Notes: generated from the sequence alone by a model not told the origin. A stretch of DNA of 64,000 nucleotides from Zerene cesonia (GCF_012273895.1 NC_052124.1:1-64000); one strand, 5' to 3'; positions 36,501-49,170 are shown, numbered from the stretch's first letter. A program made the numbers and translations.

Positions 36501-39500
36501 TTAATTTTGGGGGTTATTCGGGTTTGGTTCAGTGACATTTTGCAATTTGATTGTGATATCCGTAAGAGACATGTTAGGGAGAATGAAGTCCTGGATATTG
36601 GAAGCAGAGCTGGAAGGCCTGTCGAAGGGGTAGCCCATGGCACGCTTATCGGGATACAATTTGTCCCTTATACCACAGAAGCTTGATGCTTGTTTGCATG
36701 ACATCTCTGATCCATCTGGTTGTTGTACCTGGAATGAAGTGAAAAAGACCATAGTATTCAAATTAAAATTGCACAGGCATCTTGTATATTTTTGTTGTAT
36801 TTCAAATGTAATCTCTGATTAGAACAAATGTAGAACTGGAAATTTGAATCATCCAAGCCTAATCCAATAGATTCTTATAAATAGGAAGGTATTTTCATTA
36901 CATACCAAATAACTGGACCCTGTAGTCAAAGTTTTGTACAACGCGCCATTCATGCCACATCAACCAATATGTAACCATAGACATTATATATATTCTTACC
37001 GCATCCAGTTCATAGTTCGAGATCATTATGAACAAGTCATACAACGCTCCCGCCTCCGTGCCCTTTGGCACCAGCATGTGTTGTGGCCAGCCACAGCCGC
37101 AGTAGTTGAAGGCAGCTCTGTCTGCGGCGGATACGTTGGATTGCTGAGACAAGTCTCTGAATGTTTGCGTGAACGGAATTGTCACAGATGACTCCGTTGA
37201 ACGACGGGTGATGACATTGCGACCGCGATTCACTGCATATGAAAGAAATAACAAAATTTAATCATAATTATAAACAAAATATATGCGTTTCACTCCTTCT
37301 ATAAATATTTATGTTTACTTAATTAAGAACTTAAACTCACATGGTACAACAAATCTGTCCATCTCAATAAACATTTTACGTTGGTCTGATAGAATCCAAG
37401 GTAGATTGCGTTCGTCGTACTTCGGAGAGATGAATATACGCACTGTGCCGCGAGTGGCATTGCCATCATTCTGTGCTTCAATACTGTAATACGAAATAAT
37501 ATAACGAAATTTCATTCGATTGTTACTTATGTTCTTATTGCTATATTTANNNNNNNNNNNNNNNNNNNNNNNNNNNNNNNNNNNNNNNNNNNNNNNNNNN
37601 NNNNNNNNNNNNNNNNNNNNNNNNNNNNNNNNNNNNNNNNNNNNNNNNNNNNNNNNNNNNNNNNNNNNNNNNNNNNNNNNNNNNNNNNNNNNNNNNNNNN
37701 NNNNNNNNNNNNNNNNNNNNNNNNNNNNNNNNNNNNNNNNNNNNNNNNNNNNNNNNNNNNNNNNNNNNNNNNNNNNNNNNNNNNNNNNNNNNNNNNNNNN
37801 NNNNNNNNNNNNNNNNNNNNNNNNNNNNNNNNNNNNNNNNNNNNNNNNNNNNNNNNNNNNNNNNNNNNNNNNNNNNNNNNNNNNNNNNNNNNNNNNNNNN
37901 NNNNNNNNNNNNNNNNNNNNNNNNNNNNNNNNNNNNNNNNNNNNNNNNNNNNNNNNNNNNNNNNNNNNNNNNNNNNNNNNNNNNNNNNNNNNNNNNNNNN
38001 NNNNNNNNNNNNNNNNNNNNNNNNNNNNNNNNNNNNNNNNNNNNNNNNNNNNNNNNNNNNNNNNNNNNNNNNNNNNNNNNNNNNNNNNNNNNNNNNNNNN
38101 NNNNNNNNNNNNNNNNNNNNNNNNNNNNNNNNNNNNNNNNNNNNNNNNNNNNNNNNNNNNNNNNNNNNNNNNNNNNNNNNNNNNNNNNNNNNNNNNNNNN
38201 NNNNNNNNNNNNNNNNNNNNNNNNNNNNNNNNNNNNNNNNNNNNNNNNNNNNNNNNNNNNNNNNNNNNNNNNNNNNNNNNNNNNNNNNNNNNNNNNNNNN
38301 NNNNNNNNNNNNNNNNNNNNNNNNNNNNNNNNNNNNNNNNNNNNNNNNNNNNNNNNNNNNNNNNNNNNNNNNNNNNNNNNNNNNNNNNNNNNNNNNNNNN
38401 NNNNNNNNNNNNNNNNNNNNNNNNNNNNNNNNNNNNNNNNNNNNNNNNNNNNNNNNNNNNNNNNNNNNNNNNNNNNNNNNNNNNNNNNNNNNNNNNNNNN
38501 NNNNNNNNNNNNNNNNNNNNNNNNNNNNNNNNNNNNNNNNNNNNNNNNNTTATTCCATTTTGTATAAGAAAAATTGAAAAAACGAACCAAAAATTTGCGA
38601 GTCTTAGAACTCACCTCGCCTTAAATCTAAACGAATTCAAGGAAAACAGATGTAAGAACTGACATATTATAAAATCACACAGCTATAATTACAAAATTTT
38701 AAAATTTGAGCTATTCTTTCAATTGCTCATTTTTTAAAATTTTTCAGTTATGAAAATAAATCTATAAAGATTTAGAAATTCAATACAAAAAAAAAACTAA
38801 CTGAAATCAATAAACCAAACATTTACTGCTTGATTTTCAATATATCAAGTACCTTTTATGAATAAAAGGTTTATTCAAAAAATTATAAGGCTACCACTCA
38901 CACGTATTCAAAGTCACGATGGTTCAAATGCGTGAAGCGCGCGTACACGGGCCCGCGGTTGGAGAAGTCGAGGCCGCGGGACAGGTCCACGTCGCTCATC
39001 ATCCAGAAAGTGTTGAGCGTGTTCACTTCGCCCGTTGAGCTCTGCACGCGCACTGATGATATTCGCACGCCGGGGTTCTCGAGCTGGTTGACAATTTTTT
39101 TTTACTTTATGACATATCTATGGAATGGAAAAGCATCGGTACCCTTTGTATGTACATCGTCTACTACAGGACCATCGGCCGAAAATTAAACTCATTTTGA
39201 GGGATTTATTTTTATTGCATGTGTTAGAATTTAAAATCTAAAATAAATCTATCTTATAACACATGCCTACACAATTATAATAGTTACTTCCTAGATAAAC
39301 TCCAAAATTGTAATTTTTTAGTTTTTTTTACGCGCATGTCGCTGTGCCAGGCACTTTCGGTTTTGATTAATATTTTATTAAATTTTGACATTTACAATCT
39401 ATGCAAGTCTTTAATTACTAAAAAAAATCGGCACCTCACTTAATATGAAACGAATAATCGAATACAAACATACCTCGGAGCGGGTGTACCGGCGAACATT

Positions 39501-42500
39501 CGAAGATTCCTTAAATTTCTGGAACATGTCATCAACAAACGCGTGCCAGCGGTAAAAGAACGGATCACGCATAGTTGTAGCTTCGTCACCAATTACAGCG
39601 AAATTTTCCTATGATAAAATTGAGATATAATACAGAACTAAATAAACATATTCTCGGGAAATAATTGACAACAAAATAAACGTTTATATTACTTACCAGA
39701 TATCTATGGTTCGGGTCGTGCATATAGGCGGTAAAACTATGTCCATTGTTATGTAAACTGCCATACAGTTCCATGTTTGGAGATAAAACACTCGCTTCCA
39801 TCATGTTACCCAGAGTGTCGATGTCCAATTCACGTGTAGATCCATCAGGCTTATTTAAAGAAATGAAAAAGATTTTTAACAAACAGAAAGAACAGAAAAC
39901 TTCAACCTTCAAAATTTCAAAGCAGAGAAAACTTAAACATGTTCGGTTCACATGTTACATGGCAACTGTTAATTTCTTTGACCGCAGGGCGAAACCGCGG
40001 ATAAAGGCTAGTATAATATATTAATGTATTGTAATAGAGAGTAGACACTTTCCTGAAAACATGATTTATAGAATACTGCAAGGTGAAATTAAATAGTCTA
40101 CCATATTTGCTACTTACGCCACTACTTATTTTTTCGCAAAAAATCAATCTCAGGTACATACTTTTCAGCAGCAATATTATTTGAAATCAGCGATATTTTA
40201 CCCTATAGAATGTTGTGGAAAATAATATGTGAAATTAATGAAAAAGAAATGCAGTATTTAAATAAAAAAGAGGAGTACCAAGGTGACTAAGCCCGTAGCG
40301 ATAGCATCATCAATGTTCCGTCTCCAACGATACATATCCTCGATGGTAACATTCAAACCGTCTACCGGCCTGTTCAAGCTCTGCCAACGCATATTAGCCT
40401 GCCGTGGGGGCCAGCCGCGGGAAGAAGTGAGGCTGTCAAGCTTGGGGAAATACGCTTCTGGGATTGGTTCATTCCAGTTGCTGAATTTATTCACGCGAGC
40501 CAAAGAGTTGTTCAGACGTTCGCCGTTGTAGCTGAAATTTTCACAAAAAATAATATAATTTGTTTTTTATTGTTAGCGTTTGGTAATTTATAGCGGAACT
40601 CTGAATTTTTTTATAATATACGTATACTCAATTGCTTTTATACACCTAAATAGTCTTTATATTGAATTATTATTGAGTATTATTTTGACTTTTACCGAGC
40701 AATAATCTGTTGGTGCATGTAGAAGAAAAGTTCACCACGTCTATCTTTAGCGACGATTTCTCTTTGGTTTGCGGTGAATGGGTACACAAGATGCCAATGC
40801 CAGTGATGAAGATTAACTCCAATATCTTCACGGAAGTATGCTAAACGATGTTCAATATCCAAGTCCGTGGCTGTGTAATCCCTTGGTATAATAATGGGAA
40901 TTCTCTGAAAATATAAATAAATTATACGCTAAAATTATAGAATCACATACTTACATCTTTTTATAAGAACACTATCGGGTAAATTTTTGAATGACAAAAA
41001 GGAACGTATTACGATGCTTTCAATCAATGTCAATAAGGAATAAGGACGTCATAATTTGACAATGATATTTGAGACTACGTTGAACGTTCCGTTACTCGTT
41101 ACATAATCTTAATTAAGTAAATCTTATATGTAACTATATGTAAAATGGTAGGTATGGATTAAAATGTTATCATAGATAGTATGTTATATTGCTTCATTAT
41201 TAAAGTCTATTTATTTATTTGCAATGACAGCCGTTGCTTACGTAAAAAAATACCTATACAGCACAATAATATATACATTTTATGACATTAACCACGTTTG
41301 GAGTCGAATATACTAGAGCGTATCAGTGAAATGAAACGCAACATTTTGCGAAAAGTCACGTAGGCCACTTGTTATAGTTCGCGCGTTTATAATTTCAATT
41401 TTTATTATTTTATGACCGCGTTAAACAATACTTAAATATGCAAAATTAAGAATGGAAGATTTAACAGCTAACTCTAAAGTAGTAGTTGTGCGAGCAAAAC
41501 CCGAAGGCCAGAGAAAAACTTTCAAACCCAATGTGCGATCAGTGAACAAAATACCAGATGAATTGTTAAATGATCCTCTTATTAACAGAGCTTGTGAAGC
41601 TTTACCCCAAAACTATAATTTTGAAATTCATAAGACAATATGGAGGATTCGTTCATTGGGATCAAAAAGAGTCGCTATACAGTTACCCGAAGGTATATAT
41701 AGTCCTTGTTAATTTATTTTATTGTTATATTATGTGCAATCATTCCATACATAGTTTTTTCATTTCAGGTTTAACTATGTTTGCCACCACTTTATGTGAT
41801 ATAATAGAGACATTTACTATAGCTGACACTGTAATAATGGGCGATGTTACTTATGGAGCCTGCTGTATAGACGACTTTACTGCTACAGCATTGGGAGTAG
41901 ATTTATTAGTACATTATGGACATTCATGTCTCATACCGATTGATCAAACAAGCAGTATAAAAGTACTTTACATATTTGTAGATATTAAAATCGACCCATC
42001 ACACTTTTTAGATACAATAAGACTGAATTTTCCAAGGAAAACACATTTAGCAATAGTTAGTACTATACAATTTGTCACAACTCTCCATTCAGTGGCAAAA
42101 GATCTGAGAAATGAAGATTATATTGTTACAATTCCTCAGAGTAAGCCTCTTTCTCCAGGTGAGATTCTTGGATGTACTGCCCCCAAACTAAATTCAGATT
42201 GTGTAATATATTTGGGTGATGGTAGATTTCATTTAGAGGCAATTATGATAGCTAATCCTTCAATACTAGCATATAAATATGACCCATATGAGAAAAAATT
42301 TACCTCAGAAGTATATGAGCATGATGTTATGAAAATGAACAGGAAAAATCAAATAGAAATAGCCTCAAATGCCAATAACTTTGGCTTAATATTGGGTACA
42401 CTGGGCAGACAGGGTAGTACAAAAGTATTAGCCAATCTAGAGAAGCAAATCTCAAACTGCAATAAAAATTATGTTAAAATATTATTATCAGAAATATTTC

Positions 42501-44515
42501 CAAGTAAGTTGGCACTCTTTGGCTTAGATGCATTTGTGCAGGTTGCTTGTCCAAGGCTGTCAATAGATTGGGGTACTGCATTTCCGAGGCCATTGCTGAC
42601 ACCATATGAATTTTCTGTGTCATTAGGGAATAGTAAGTGGCTGAAAGATGATGGAACCTACCCTATGGACTTTTATGCAAGTGATAGCTTAGGGCCATGG
42701 ACTCCAAATTACAAGCCTGTTTTGTGTTCATCTTCAGACAAGAAATGTGATAATTGTTGTGGAAAGGAAAAATGACTTACAGGCGCTCCACCTTGAGCTG
42801 ATACTGCAGCGGTCTCACGAGCTTGAGAGAATACTTGGGAGTCCAGAAATTTAGATGGGAATGTTTCTGCAAAATTGGCTATTGGCACATCTCTTGTGTC
42901 ACGTCTATAAAAAAACAGAGAACATCTTTATTGAGTATAACATCAGTATATTTAAAATATAATCATTGATTGATCATAAAAAGTTTTCAATTTACAAATT
43001 ATGTTTGTGTATTGATAATTTCTGTAAATACAAATTCATATATTTATTATAATAATAGTTGATTTCATTGCTTATTAATTGTAAAACAAATATATACTAT
43101 ATTCAGCCAATTCATGTTTAATATAAAATGCATATATACAAATTATATAATAAAAAAATTGAAATTTACCTGTGCATAAGAGCAACACTGAAGCAATAAT
43201 TGAATAGCTGAGGGTTGAGAGAGACTCGAGCAAAGGCACATGTTGATAGAAATTGTTGTAGCTGATTCTCAGGAACGGCTGTTGATTTTATACATTAAGT
43301 TATATCAATAAATTATTTATATTATTCCGAGATTTTCTATCACAAAATCTATGACATAAGTTGCGAAGTTTTGTTGTGGTATAAAATATTACTTGTTTTT
43401 ATATAATTACTGTTAAGTAGCAATTCTTAGTTTAGCTTTCAACCTCTTAAAAATAATATTATAAATGCGAAAGTACCCGTCACCATTCTTTTTTTACAAC
43501 ACAAAGGTATATAGAGAGTTTGATTGTCGAGTATATAAAAAGAATACAAATATGAGGGTGAAGCTCAGGACTATGTATGTATGTATTTAACAAAAAAATA
43601 AAATTCAATACTAACAATTCTCTTGGGTACTCGTCACGCCCGACATGCGATACCACAAGAGTGGAGTGACATTTGCAAATGTTTTTTTGATACATGAGAG
43701 CAAAAATTCGTACATTCAGCGAACGTATGCACGCGCCATGAGTGCGAACCGAGTATTAGTATTTTATTATTATTTATATATGGTATTTATTATTAGCCGG
43801 CGTATACATATGTGTGGCGTATATCAAGGAAAAGAAAATTATACAAATAAACGCACCCATAAGCTCGTCGAGAACTTCATCAGCCATCTTTTGATGAGCC
43901 GGCAGGAACAGAGAGAAATCGGCATCTTTCGGCAATTTCTTCGCTTTAGTAAACTTGGGAACCCGCTTGAGGTTTTGCAAGGGGATGATTTCAGATGCAT
44001 TTTCACCGAAACGGTTATTGATCTCGAGTCCATTGTTCTTGTAGTCGTCGGTCTGATAAGTAAATGTTATATTACTTTAACTAAACGAATTTTAAAAGGA
44101 GGACACTTGTGTTTGTAAAATTTTCACACAAAAACTACTATATCGATTCCAAAAATGGTGAAAAACCATAACACAGATACATCTTCAACACGGGTGAAGC
44201 CAGGGCGCACCGCAACTTGAATTAAATATGTAAAAGGGTGGTAGTGGAAACTACCACCTTACATATTATATTCACTACATACATAAATTAGCACTATGAG
44301 CCTGAATCAAATAAAGCAAATTTTTATTCTAAGTCTAACATAAAAATAGGAAACACTAAAAAATTTATGAATAGGAACATAGTTGTTAAATTGACAAAAC
44401 TTACCAAATATTGTTCCGTGATTTGAAAAATTGTATTTTCGTCGCCCTTTGGTGTTAACATAGGCTCATTGGGCCTATCAAACAACAAAGACAAACCTTT
44501 TACGACGTTCGACAT
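36501..44515 (-). CDS. PPO2: Prophenoloxidase (PPO2 type), 12 exons
   Basis: Zymogen of the copper enzyme that oxidises phenols to quinones for melanisation and wound/immune response. Exons 44515-44405, 44052-43857, 43278-43170, 42904-42781, 40904-40696, 40531-40279, 39849-39697, 39608-39474, 39083-38902, 37483-37341, 37232-37000 and 36728-36501 join in frame to 691 residues, the normal length. Copper ligands are complete: His214, His218, His244 (LHHWHWHLVYP; FYMHQ) and His367, His371, His407 (LHNNGHSF; YRWHAF); catalytic-type Glu394 is present. The activation site is Arg51-Phe52 (NNRFGEN). The thiol-ester-like GCGWPQHM lies at 584-591. No signal peptide, as usual for arthropod PPO, which is released by cell lysis. 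The 1000-N gap falls in intron 9 and breaks no exon. Intron 4 contains DPH1 on the other strand. The N terminus (LLFDRPNEPM) suggests lepidopteran PPO2 rather than PPO1; that subtype is from memory. Confidence 0.95.
37550..38549. other. Scaffold gap, 1000 N, in intron 9 of PPO
   Basis: Exactly 1000 N. The exon before it (39083-38902) and the exon after it (37483-37341) join with correct phase, so no coding sequence need be missing. Confidence 0.99.
39965..40016 (+). repeat. Helitron-like 3' end remnant in PPO intron 6
   Basis: TTTGACCGCAGGGCGAAACCGCGGATAAAGGCTAGT: GC hairpin remnant followed by CTAG, the end of the same repeat family. Confidence 0.4.
41452..42775 (+). CDS. DPH1: Diphthamide synthase subunit DPH1 (2-(3-amino-3-carboxypropyl)histidine synthase subunit 1)
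   Basis: With DPH2, transfers a 3-amino-3-carboxypropyl group from S-adenosylmethionine to a histidine of elongation factor 2, the first step of diphthamide synthesis. Two exons, 41452-41692 and 41769-42775, join in frame (GAA G/GT TTA) to 415 residues, slightly short of vertebrate DPH1. Three iron-sulfur cysteine sites are visible: GDVTYGACCIDD (Cys112/113), EILGCTAPK (Cys216) and VQVACPRLSIDWG (Cys341). The C terminus is Cys/Lys-rich (KKCDNCCGKEK). The whole gene sits in intron 4 of PPO on the opposite strand. Its stop TGA (42773-42775) overlaps by one base the six-base PPO donor ACTTAC (42775-42780 in plus orientation). Tiny upstream frames at 41412 and 41438 could damp translation. Subunit 1 rather than 2 is favoured by the N terminus and the cysteine spacing. 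Confidence 0.93.
42776..43169 (+). other. Probable DPH1 3' UTR running antisense to PPO exon 4
   Basis: The first AATAAA after the DPH1 stop is at 43149-43154, so the DPH1 transcript is expected to cross the whole PPO exon 4 (42781-42904) in antisense and end just before PPO exon 3 (43170-43278). The poly(A) site is inferred from the signal only. Confidence 0.4.
44227..44266. repeat. Hairpin in PPO intron 1
   Basis: GGTGGTAGT (44237-44245) pairs with ACTACCACC (44250-44258) over a 4-base loop. The flanks TATGTAA and TTACATA extend the stem with a small bulge. Confidence 0.5.
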
Positions 44516-44600
44516 TTTCACAATAAATGAACCAATGAAAAATGTTCAATAAATTATAAATAAGAATATTCAATCCACTTCACAATAAATGTGAAGTGAG

Positions 44601-44634
44601 AATGATTCAGTAAGTCTTCGTTTGAAGTTTTATA
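44601..44634 (-). promoter_or_regulatory. Core promoter of prophenoloxidase (TATA plus initiator)
   Basis: On the minus strand TATAAAA occupies 44634-44628, and a TCATT initiator-like motif lies at 44605-44601, about 31 bases from the TATA start. This is the standard spacing and predicts a leader of about 88 bases before the ATG at 44515. Confidence 0.55.
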
Positions 44635-46560
44635 CAGATCCGTTACTTTGGTACCGAGCGCAGCGTAACTTATTATTCCGAGTGCAAAACCGCAAGCAGA
44701 ACAAAATTTCCAGCAAAATCCGAGAAGTAGCATTCTATAATACGTACTACAGAGTTCAGTCTCAATTCGACTGTATTTTTTTTGGGTTACATTAGAGCAT
44801 TCGACTGTATGAACCGAATTTGGTGATTCTATTTTTATTTGAAAGTTAAAATATCATTTATTTCAGACAATTTGAACGTGTTTAGTTTGTTATTAAAATA
44901 TTTATTTCATATTTACATAGGCGCAATTTACACGACGTCAGGTAATTAAGTTTATATGGAGAGTATTGTTTTACTACTAGATTAATACAAATTGTAATTG
45001 TCAGACTATCACACTAATATTATAAATGTGAAAGTATGTTTGTTTGGATGTTTGTCCGTCATTCACGCTGAAGCTACTGAACGGATTTTGATGAAATTAG
45101 GTATACAGATAGGATATGAGCTGACTTGGGTGATAAAATAGGAATTCTGATATTCGGGCGGAGCCAGGAAAACTTTTTGTCAAACATAAGCTCTCTTACG
45201 ACATGTATAGCGTTTACAAGTAAATACTTTACGATAAGGCGCCACTTTTTTAACCTATTTATATATAATTATACCTAAAACAATTTTGTGATTCCAAGTT
45301 TTAAATAAAAAATAACTTTAACGTTGGAAAACTTATCAAAAATGTACTTGAACATTTTGTTACCCCACGCCCACAAAACAAGCAGCAAGGCGGAATTAAT
45401 CAAGACTTGTCGTGTGTAGAGTACGTAAAAAAATTTAAATTTTCGTTTTTCTACTGACGAATAAGGAATTAGGTGTTAGACATGTACCAAGTGCAATACT
45501 TTTTGTAACTTTGTTGTGAAAGACCCCTTTTTTAGTGGGGAAATCTTACAGAGATACCCACGGCATCCGGAGAAAGGAGCCGTGGGTTATGTCGAATGCT
45601 CACCGACTAAAGCCCCATTGTCATATAAGTGTATAATCTATGCCCATTGTGTTCCGACGAGCCGCTTTAGTGACGGGTCACGGGAACTGGTTAGTATACG
45701 TTCGCGACTACGAAAAGCCCCTAAGCCCCTGAGACTTTTTATGGAAACTGAGTAGGTTAAGTACTATTTTAACGTAAAAAGCATGATATTGGCAGAAAAA
45801 AAGTCATAGTCATATATATAAGCTTTCCGCCCGCGCAGTCAAAGGAAAACTCACGTAGTTGCCGCTCCCATCGATATTCCAGATTAAAACCGGATAGGTT
45901 TTTATCCTATAGATTTTGTATCAATTCTCAGATCTCAAACTATCCTTGCACAAAATTTATCCAAAGCGGTTCAGTGGATTAGGCGTAAAGATGAGACAGG
46001 CCTACAGATCCACAGAAAGAGTTGCTTTCGAATTCATAATTGGTATTAATATTGGATCAATTTAAATAAATATCACCTATTAAGTACGAGGACCACTGAG
46101 TCACCGCTGCTCAAAAAAAAAATATGTATAATAATTATTACTATCACATATATTATTTTGTCTCTAACTTTTAGTTTAGTTTTATTAGTTTAGGTTAGAT
46201 TCCTTGAAGAGATTTAAAAAAATGCATATAAAGAAAGCAGCTACAATCTTATTCATACATATAACTATTTGTATAAGATTTCTAATTTCTAAAAAGGCTA
46301 ATCAGGTATTGTAATGTTTAATAACAAAAGAGTCACATTTTGCACAAATTTGTACACCAGGACCTAACAAACCAGGAATGCTATACATAGTATTGATATG
46401 GCAACAGGAAACTTCCAAGCATTTCCTCATAAGTGTCTTACCACATCCACAGAGATATGAAAACAAACAAAATATTTAATTAGTATATTATTATTCTACT
46501 TATCGGTAACCATAATAGTGTATATTTGTTCAACAATTATCTAATTTGTTATTCCAAACA
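44635..46560. other. Intergenic region between PPO and the ABHD11 array
   Basis: Upstream region of PPO, then Helitron-like repeats at about 45010-45180 (forward, GTTTGTTTGGATGTTTGTCC, ACTGAACGGATTTTGATGAA) and 45825-46045 (reverse, TTTCCGCCCGCGCAG, TTATCCAAAGCGGTTCAGTGG). Between them, at 45520-45760, is a GC-richer repeat with ACCCACGGCATCCGGAGAAAGGAGCC, related to 62935-63000. No gene seen. Confidence 0.5.
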
Positions 46561-48230
46561 TTATTTATCTGATAGGAATTTGCAAACAGTTTCTAAGAAT
46601 TTTTCTGGCTTTTGGCTATGCACCCAGTGCCCAGCGCCATCTATGAACACCAAGTCAGCTAGTGGGAAGTATTCTTGAATCTCGGGTAAATCATTTTTGC
46701 TGGAAAAAGAATTAATTTGTGTTTAAGTGGAATAAATAAGAGTTCTTCTATTTATTAATAGGGTTTTATTGTTTTCTTTCTGTTCTTTATGACTTTAATT
46801 CTAAATGTATCTTTTAGGTTTATTTCATAAAAAATTAACGATTTAAATTAAATTTTATATCCAATGTGTGTAAATAAATAAGTTCGAGTTTCGAATAAGA
46901 CACCAAGTTCGAATTAGGTAAAAGATATTTTATAATTTAAAATTATAGGGAGACTGGATTATTCCATAGATATTACTATTAAACTAACCAGGTAAATCAC
47001 ATAGGATTCTATAATTGTGTTTATAAGTTGAGAAACAAGCAAATTAAATTGAACAAGATTATTTTCTTTTGCATAAGCTTACCCAATATAATCCGAGAGG
47101 GAACCTCCAATAAATAAAGTGGGTCCACAATATTGGAGTCCTTTCAGACTTGATGGAAAATGTGATATGTAGTTCTGGAAATTCTCTTTTAGGGCTGGTA
47201 AGTTCACTCTCCAAGTATACGACCCGGTATTTGTTTGAATTAAATTTGTTATCAAAAAGTTTCTCAAATTTACATCTGGCGAAACATTTTTCAGCTGTTC
47301 ATCAGCTAGCTTTCTCGCTTTTGACATGGCAATACCAGACCTTATGGATACAGCTGCCATTGCGTCAAAGAGATTCATCATTGTAAATATTTGAGGACTT
47401 GTTTTCACTGGTGATATATCCACCACTATTAAACTTGATACAAGGTCAGACTGAAAAATGGCAATTTTTTATTTGATCAACTACTTTTGGGTATAAATGT
47501 TTTGTTAACAGTTTTAGAAACTTTAATATACTGACTATATTATTATGAATTAAATATGCTTTTGTATGGGTAAATGAAGTTAGAGCTCTAGATAGGTACT
47601 TTAGTCTCTTAAGACAGCTATAAAAACAATTTTGTGTTGTTCATGTAATACCTTTTTGTTTATGTAATTTATTAATAAGGGCATATGTTAATAATGTTTT
47701 TATCTAATACCTTTTTAGTTTATGGAAACAATGCCAGGATGATATAAGTCATGAATGATATAAATTTTGCTGCATGTCGTATACATGATACTTTACGTAC
47801 GACTTACACAAAGAAGCGATAAAACCATAGCAGTACGGCCGCCCATGCTATGCCCCAGGACAGATACTTTTGATATCTCTAATTTCTTTAATAATTTTAT
47901 CACATCGTGGGCCATATGAATATAAGTATGTTGTGAAGAATGCCGACTATCTCCGTGATTGCGAGCATCTACACTAATTATTTTCCTCCCCGTTGCCTTA
48001 TGGATAGCTTTACTCATACTGTTCCAGTTATTTTTTGAACCTAATAGCCCATGTAAGATCACAAGAGGTGGTCTTTTGGATGTATCAATGTCGGTGCTCT
48101 CATACGACGAGTAAGCCAGTTCCACTGTTTCTGCATTGCTGGAGTCAGATTTTAAGCACCGCGGAGTAATTGAACATATATTTGGACTAAGTCGAAATAA
48201 ATTTTGAGGTCGAAACCTGTTAAATAACAT
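46561..48230 (-). CDS. ABHD11-like alpha/beta hydrolase, copy 1
   Basis: Family member of ABHD11, a mitochondrial serine hydrolase. Exons 48230-47808, 47450-47083 and 46699-46561 join in frame to 309 residues. The oxyanion/HG motif is VILHGLLGSK; the nucleophile elbow is GHSMGG with Ser128; the family block is VVDISPV; the catalytic-type histidine is in GAGHWVHSQKP. The start at 48230 (MLFNRFRPQNLFRLSPN) gives an Arg-rich, acid-free, presequence-like N terminus comparable to the other two copies; an in-frame ATG 20 codons upstream (48290) gives a less plausible leader. First in direction of a head-to-tail array of three, with the same three-exon layout and phases (0, then 2). All catalytic motifs are intact. 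Confidence 0.88.
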
Positions 48231-48539
48231 ATTTTTGTTTTGAACAACTGTGAATTTTGATGGTTCCCTATGACAATAGCTGTCTATCAAACTTGACTTT
48301 GATACAAGCTTTTTCGTTTATAAATTATAATTTTGATGTGAAAAATATTAATGAACGTTTTATAAATTTTTGTCAGTTTTAAGTTCAATTGATTTGTTGC
48401 CTATTTAAAATTGACCATATTTGTATCTTCGTTACTCGGACGTTACATCATACTTAAAATCGATAAGTTGGGGATTCGACACTGAGCGAGCGTGCAAGAA
48501 TTAAATAGATTTTTCAATTTATCATTGCATGTGGATAAC

Positions 48540-48700
48540 ACGACCACTGCTCGGAAAGGTGAAGGTAAAAAATGATTAGGATATTGGAATGTCCAAAAAT
48601 AAAAAATCGACGACATGTGACATCTGCCAATCCCCACTAGACCAGTGTGGTGGATTATGGCCTGAACCATCATAAGAGGTCTGTGCCTTGCAGGTGGTCT
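48540..48700 (+). mobile_element. Probable 3' end of a LINE
   Basis: The phrase CATCTGCCAATCCCCACTAGACCAGTGTGGTGGATTATGGCCTGAACC with the following AAGAGGTCTGTGCCTTGCAG is, as I recall it, the 3' untranslated end of an abundant lepidopteran RTE-type LINE. No reverse transcriptase remains. Confidence 0.5.
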
Positions 48701-49119
48701 GTGGAAAAGATCATCGTCACATTATGCTACATCCAGAAATAAAAAAAAAATCAATCCTTCATAAGAATGGTAGGATTAGGGTTTCTACTGTTGAGTCGCT
48801 CATTAGTTTGGTATAACGCAATATTTAGCTACTTGTTCAATGTGTTTTAATAAAATTTAGGTAGTGACATGCAAACACGTCTTATTGTCATTTTATTAAA
48901 AAATATTTACATTTTAACAGTCTTATTATACCGACTTATGTTCAGCCGAATAAAGTACTTAGTTATAACTCATAGCAGTGGCGTAGCATGCTCTAAGGGA
49001 GCACTGAATAAAAATTTGTGGTGAGGCCCTCCCAAAAAAACAAATATCTGAAATATCGCTCATCAAAGTGCCTGGAAGCCGAGCCCTGTCTGTATATTTG
49101 AGCCGAGCCCTGTATAACT

Positions 49120-49170
49120 GACACACGCACACTCACACACACACACACATTTACACACACATACACACAC
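49120..49170. repeat. CA microsatellite
   Basis: Interrupted (CA)n tract of about 50 bases. Confidence 0.85.

Noticed and set aside
37520..38662. Long open frames across the second gap
   Set aside because: N-filled; the gap lies in a PPO intron whose flanking exons join in phase.
41570..41768. Continuous frame from 41570 through the DPH1 intron into exon 2
   Set aside because: Reads the intron as coding and starts out of frame with DPH1 exon 1; the GT-AG splice 41692/41769 restores the family sequence.
43645..44118. 157-codon plus-strand frame
   Set aside because: Antisense shadow of PPO exon 2.
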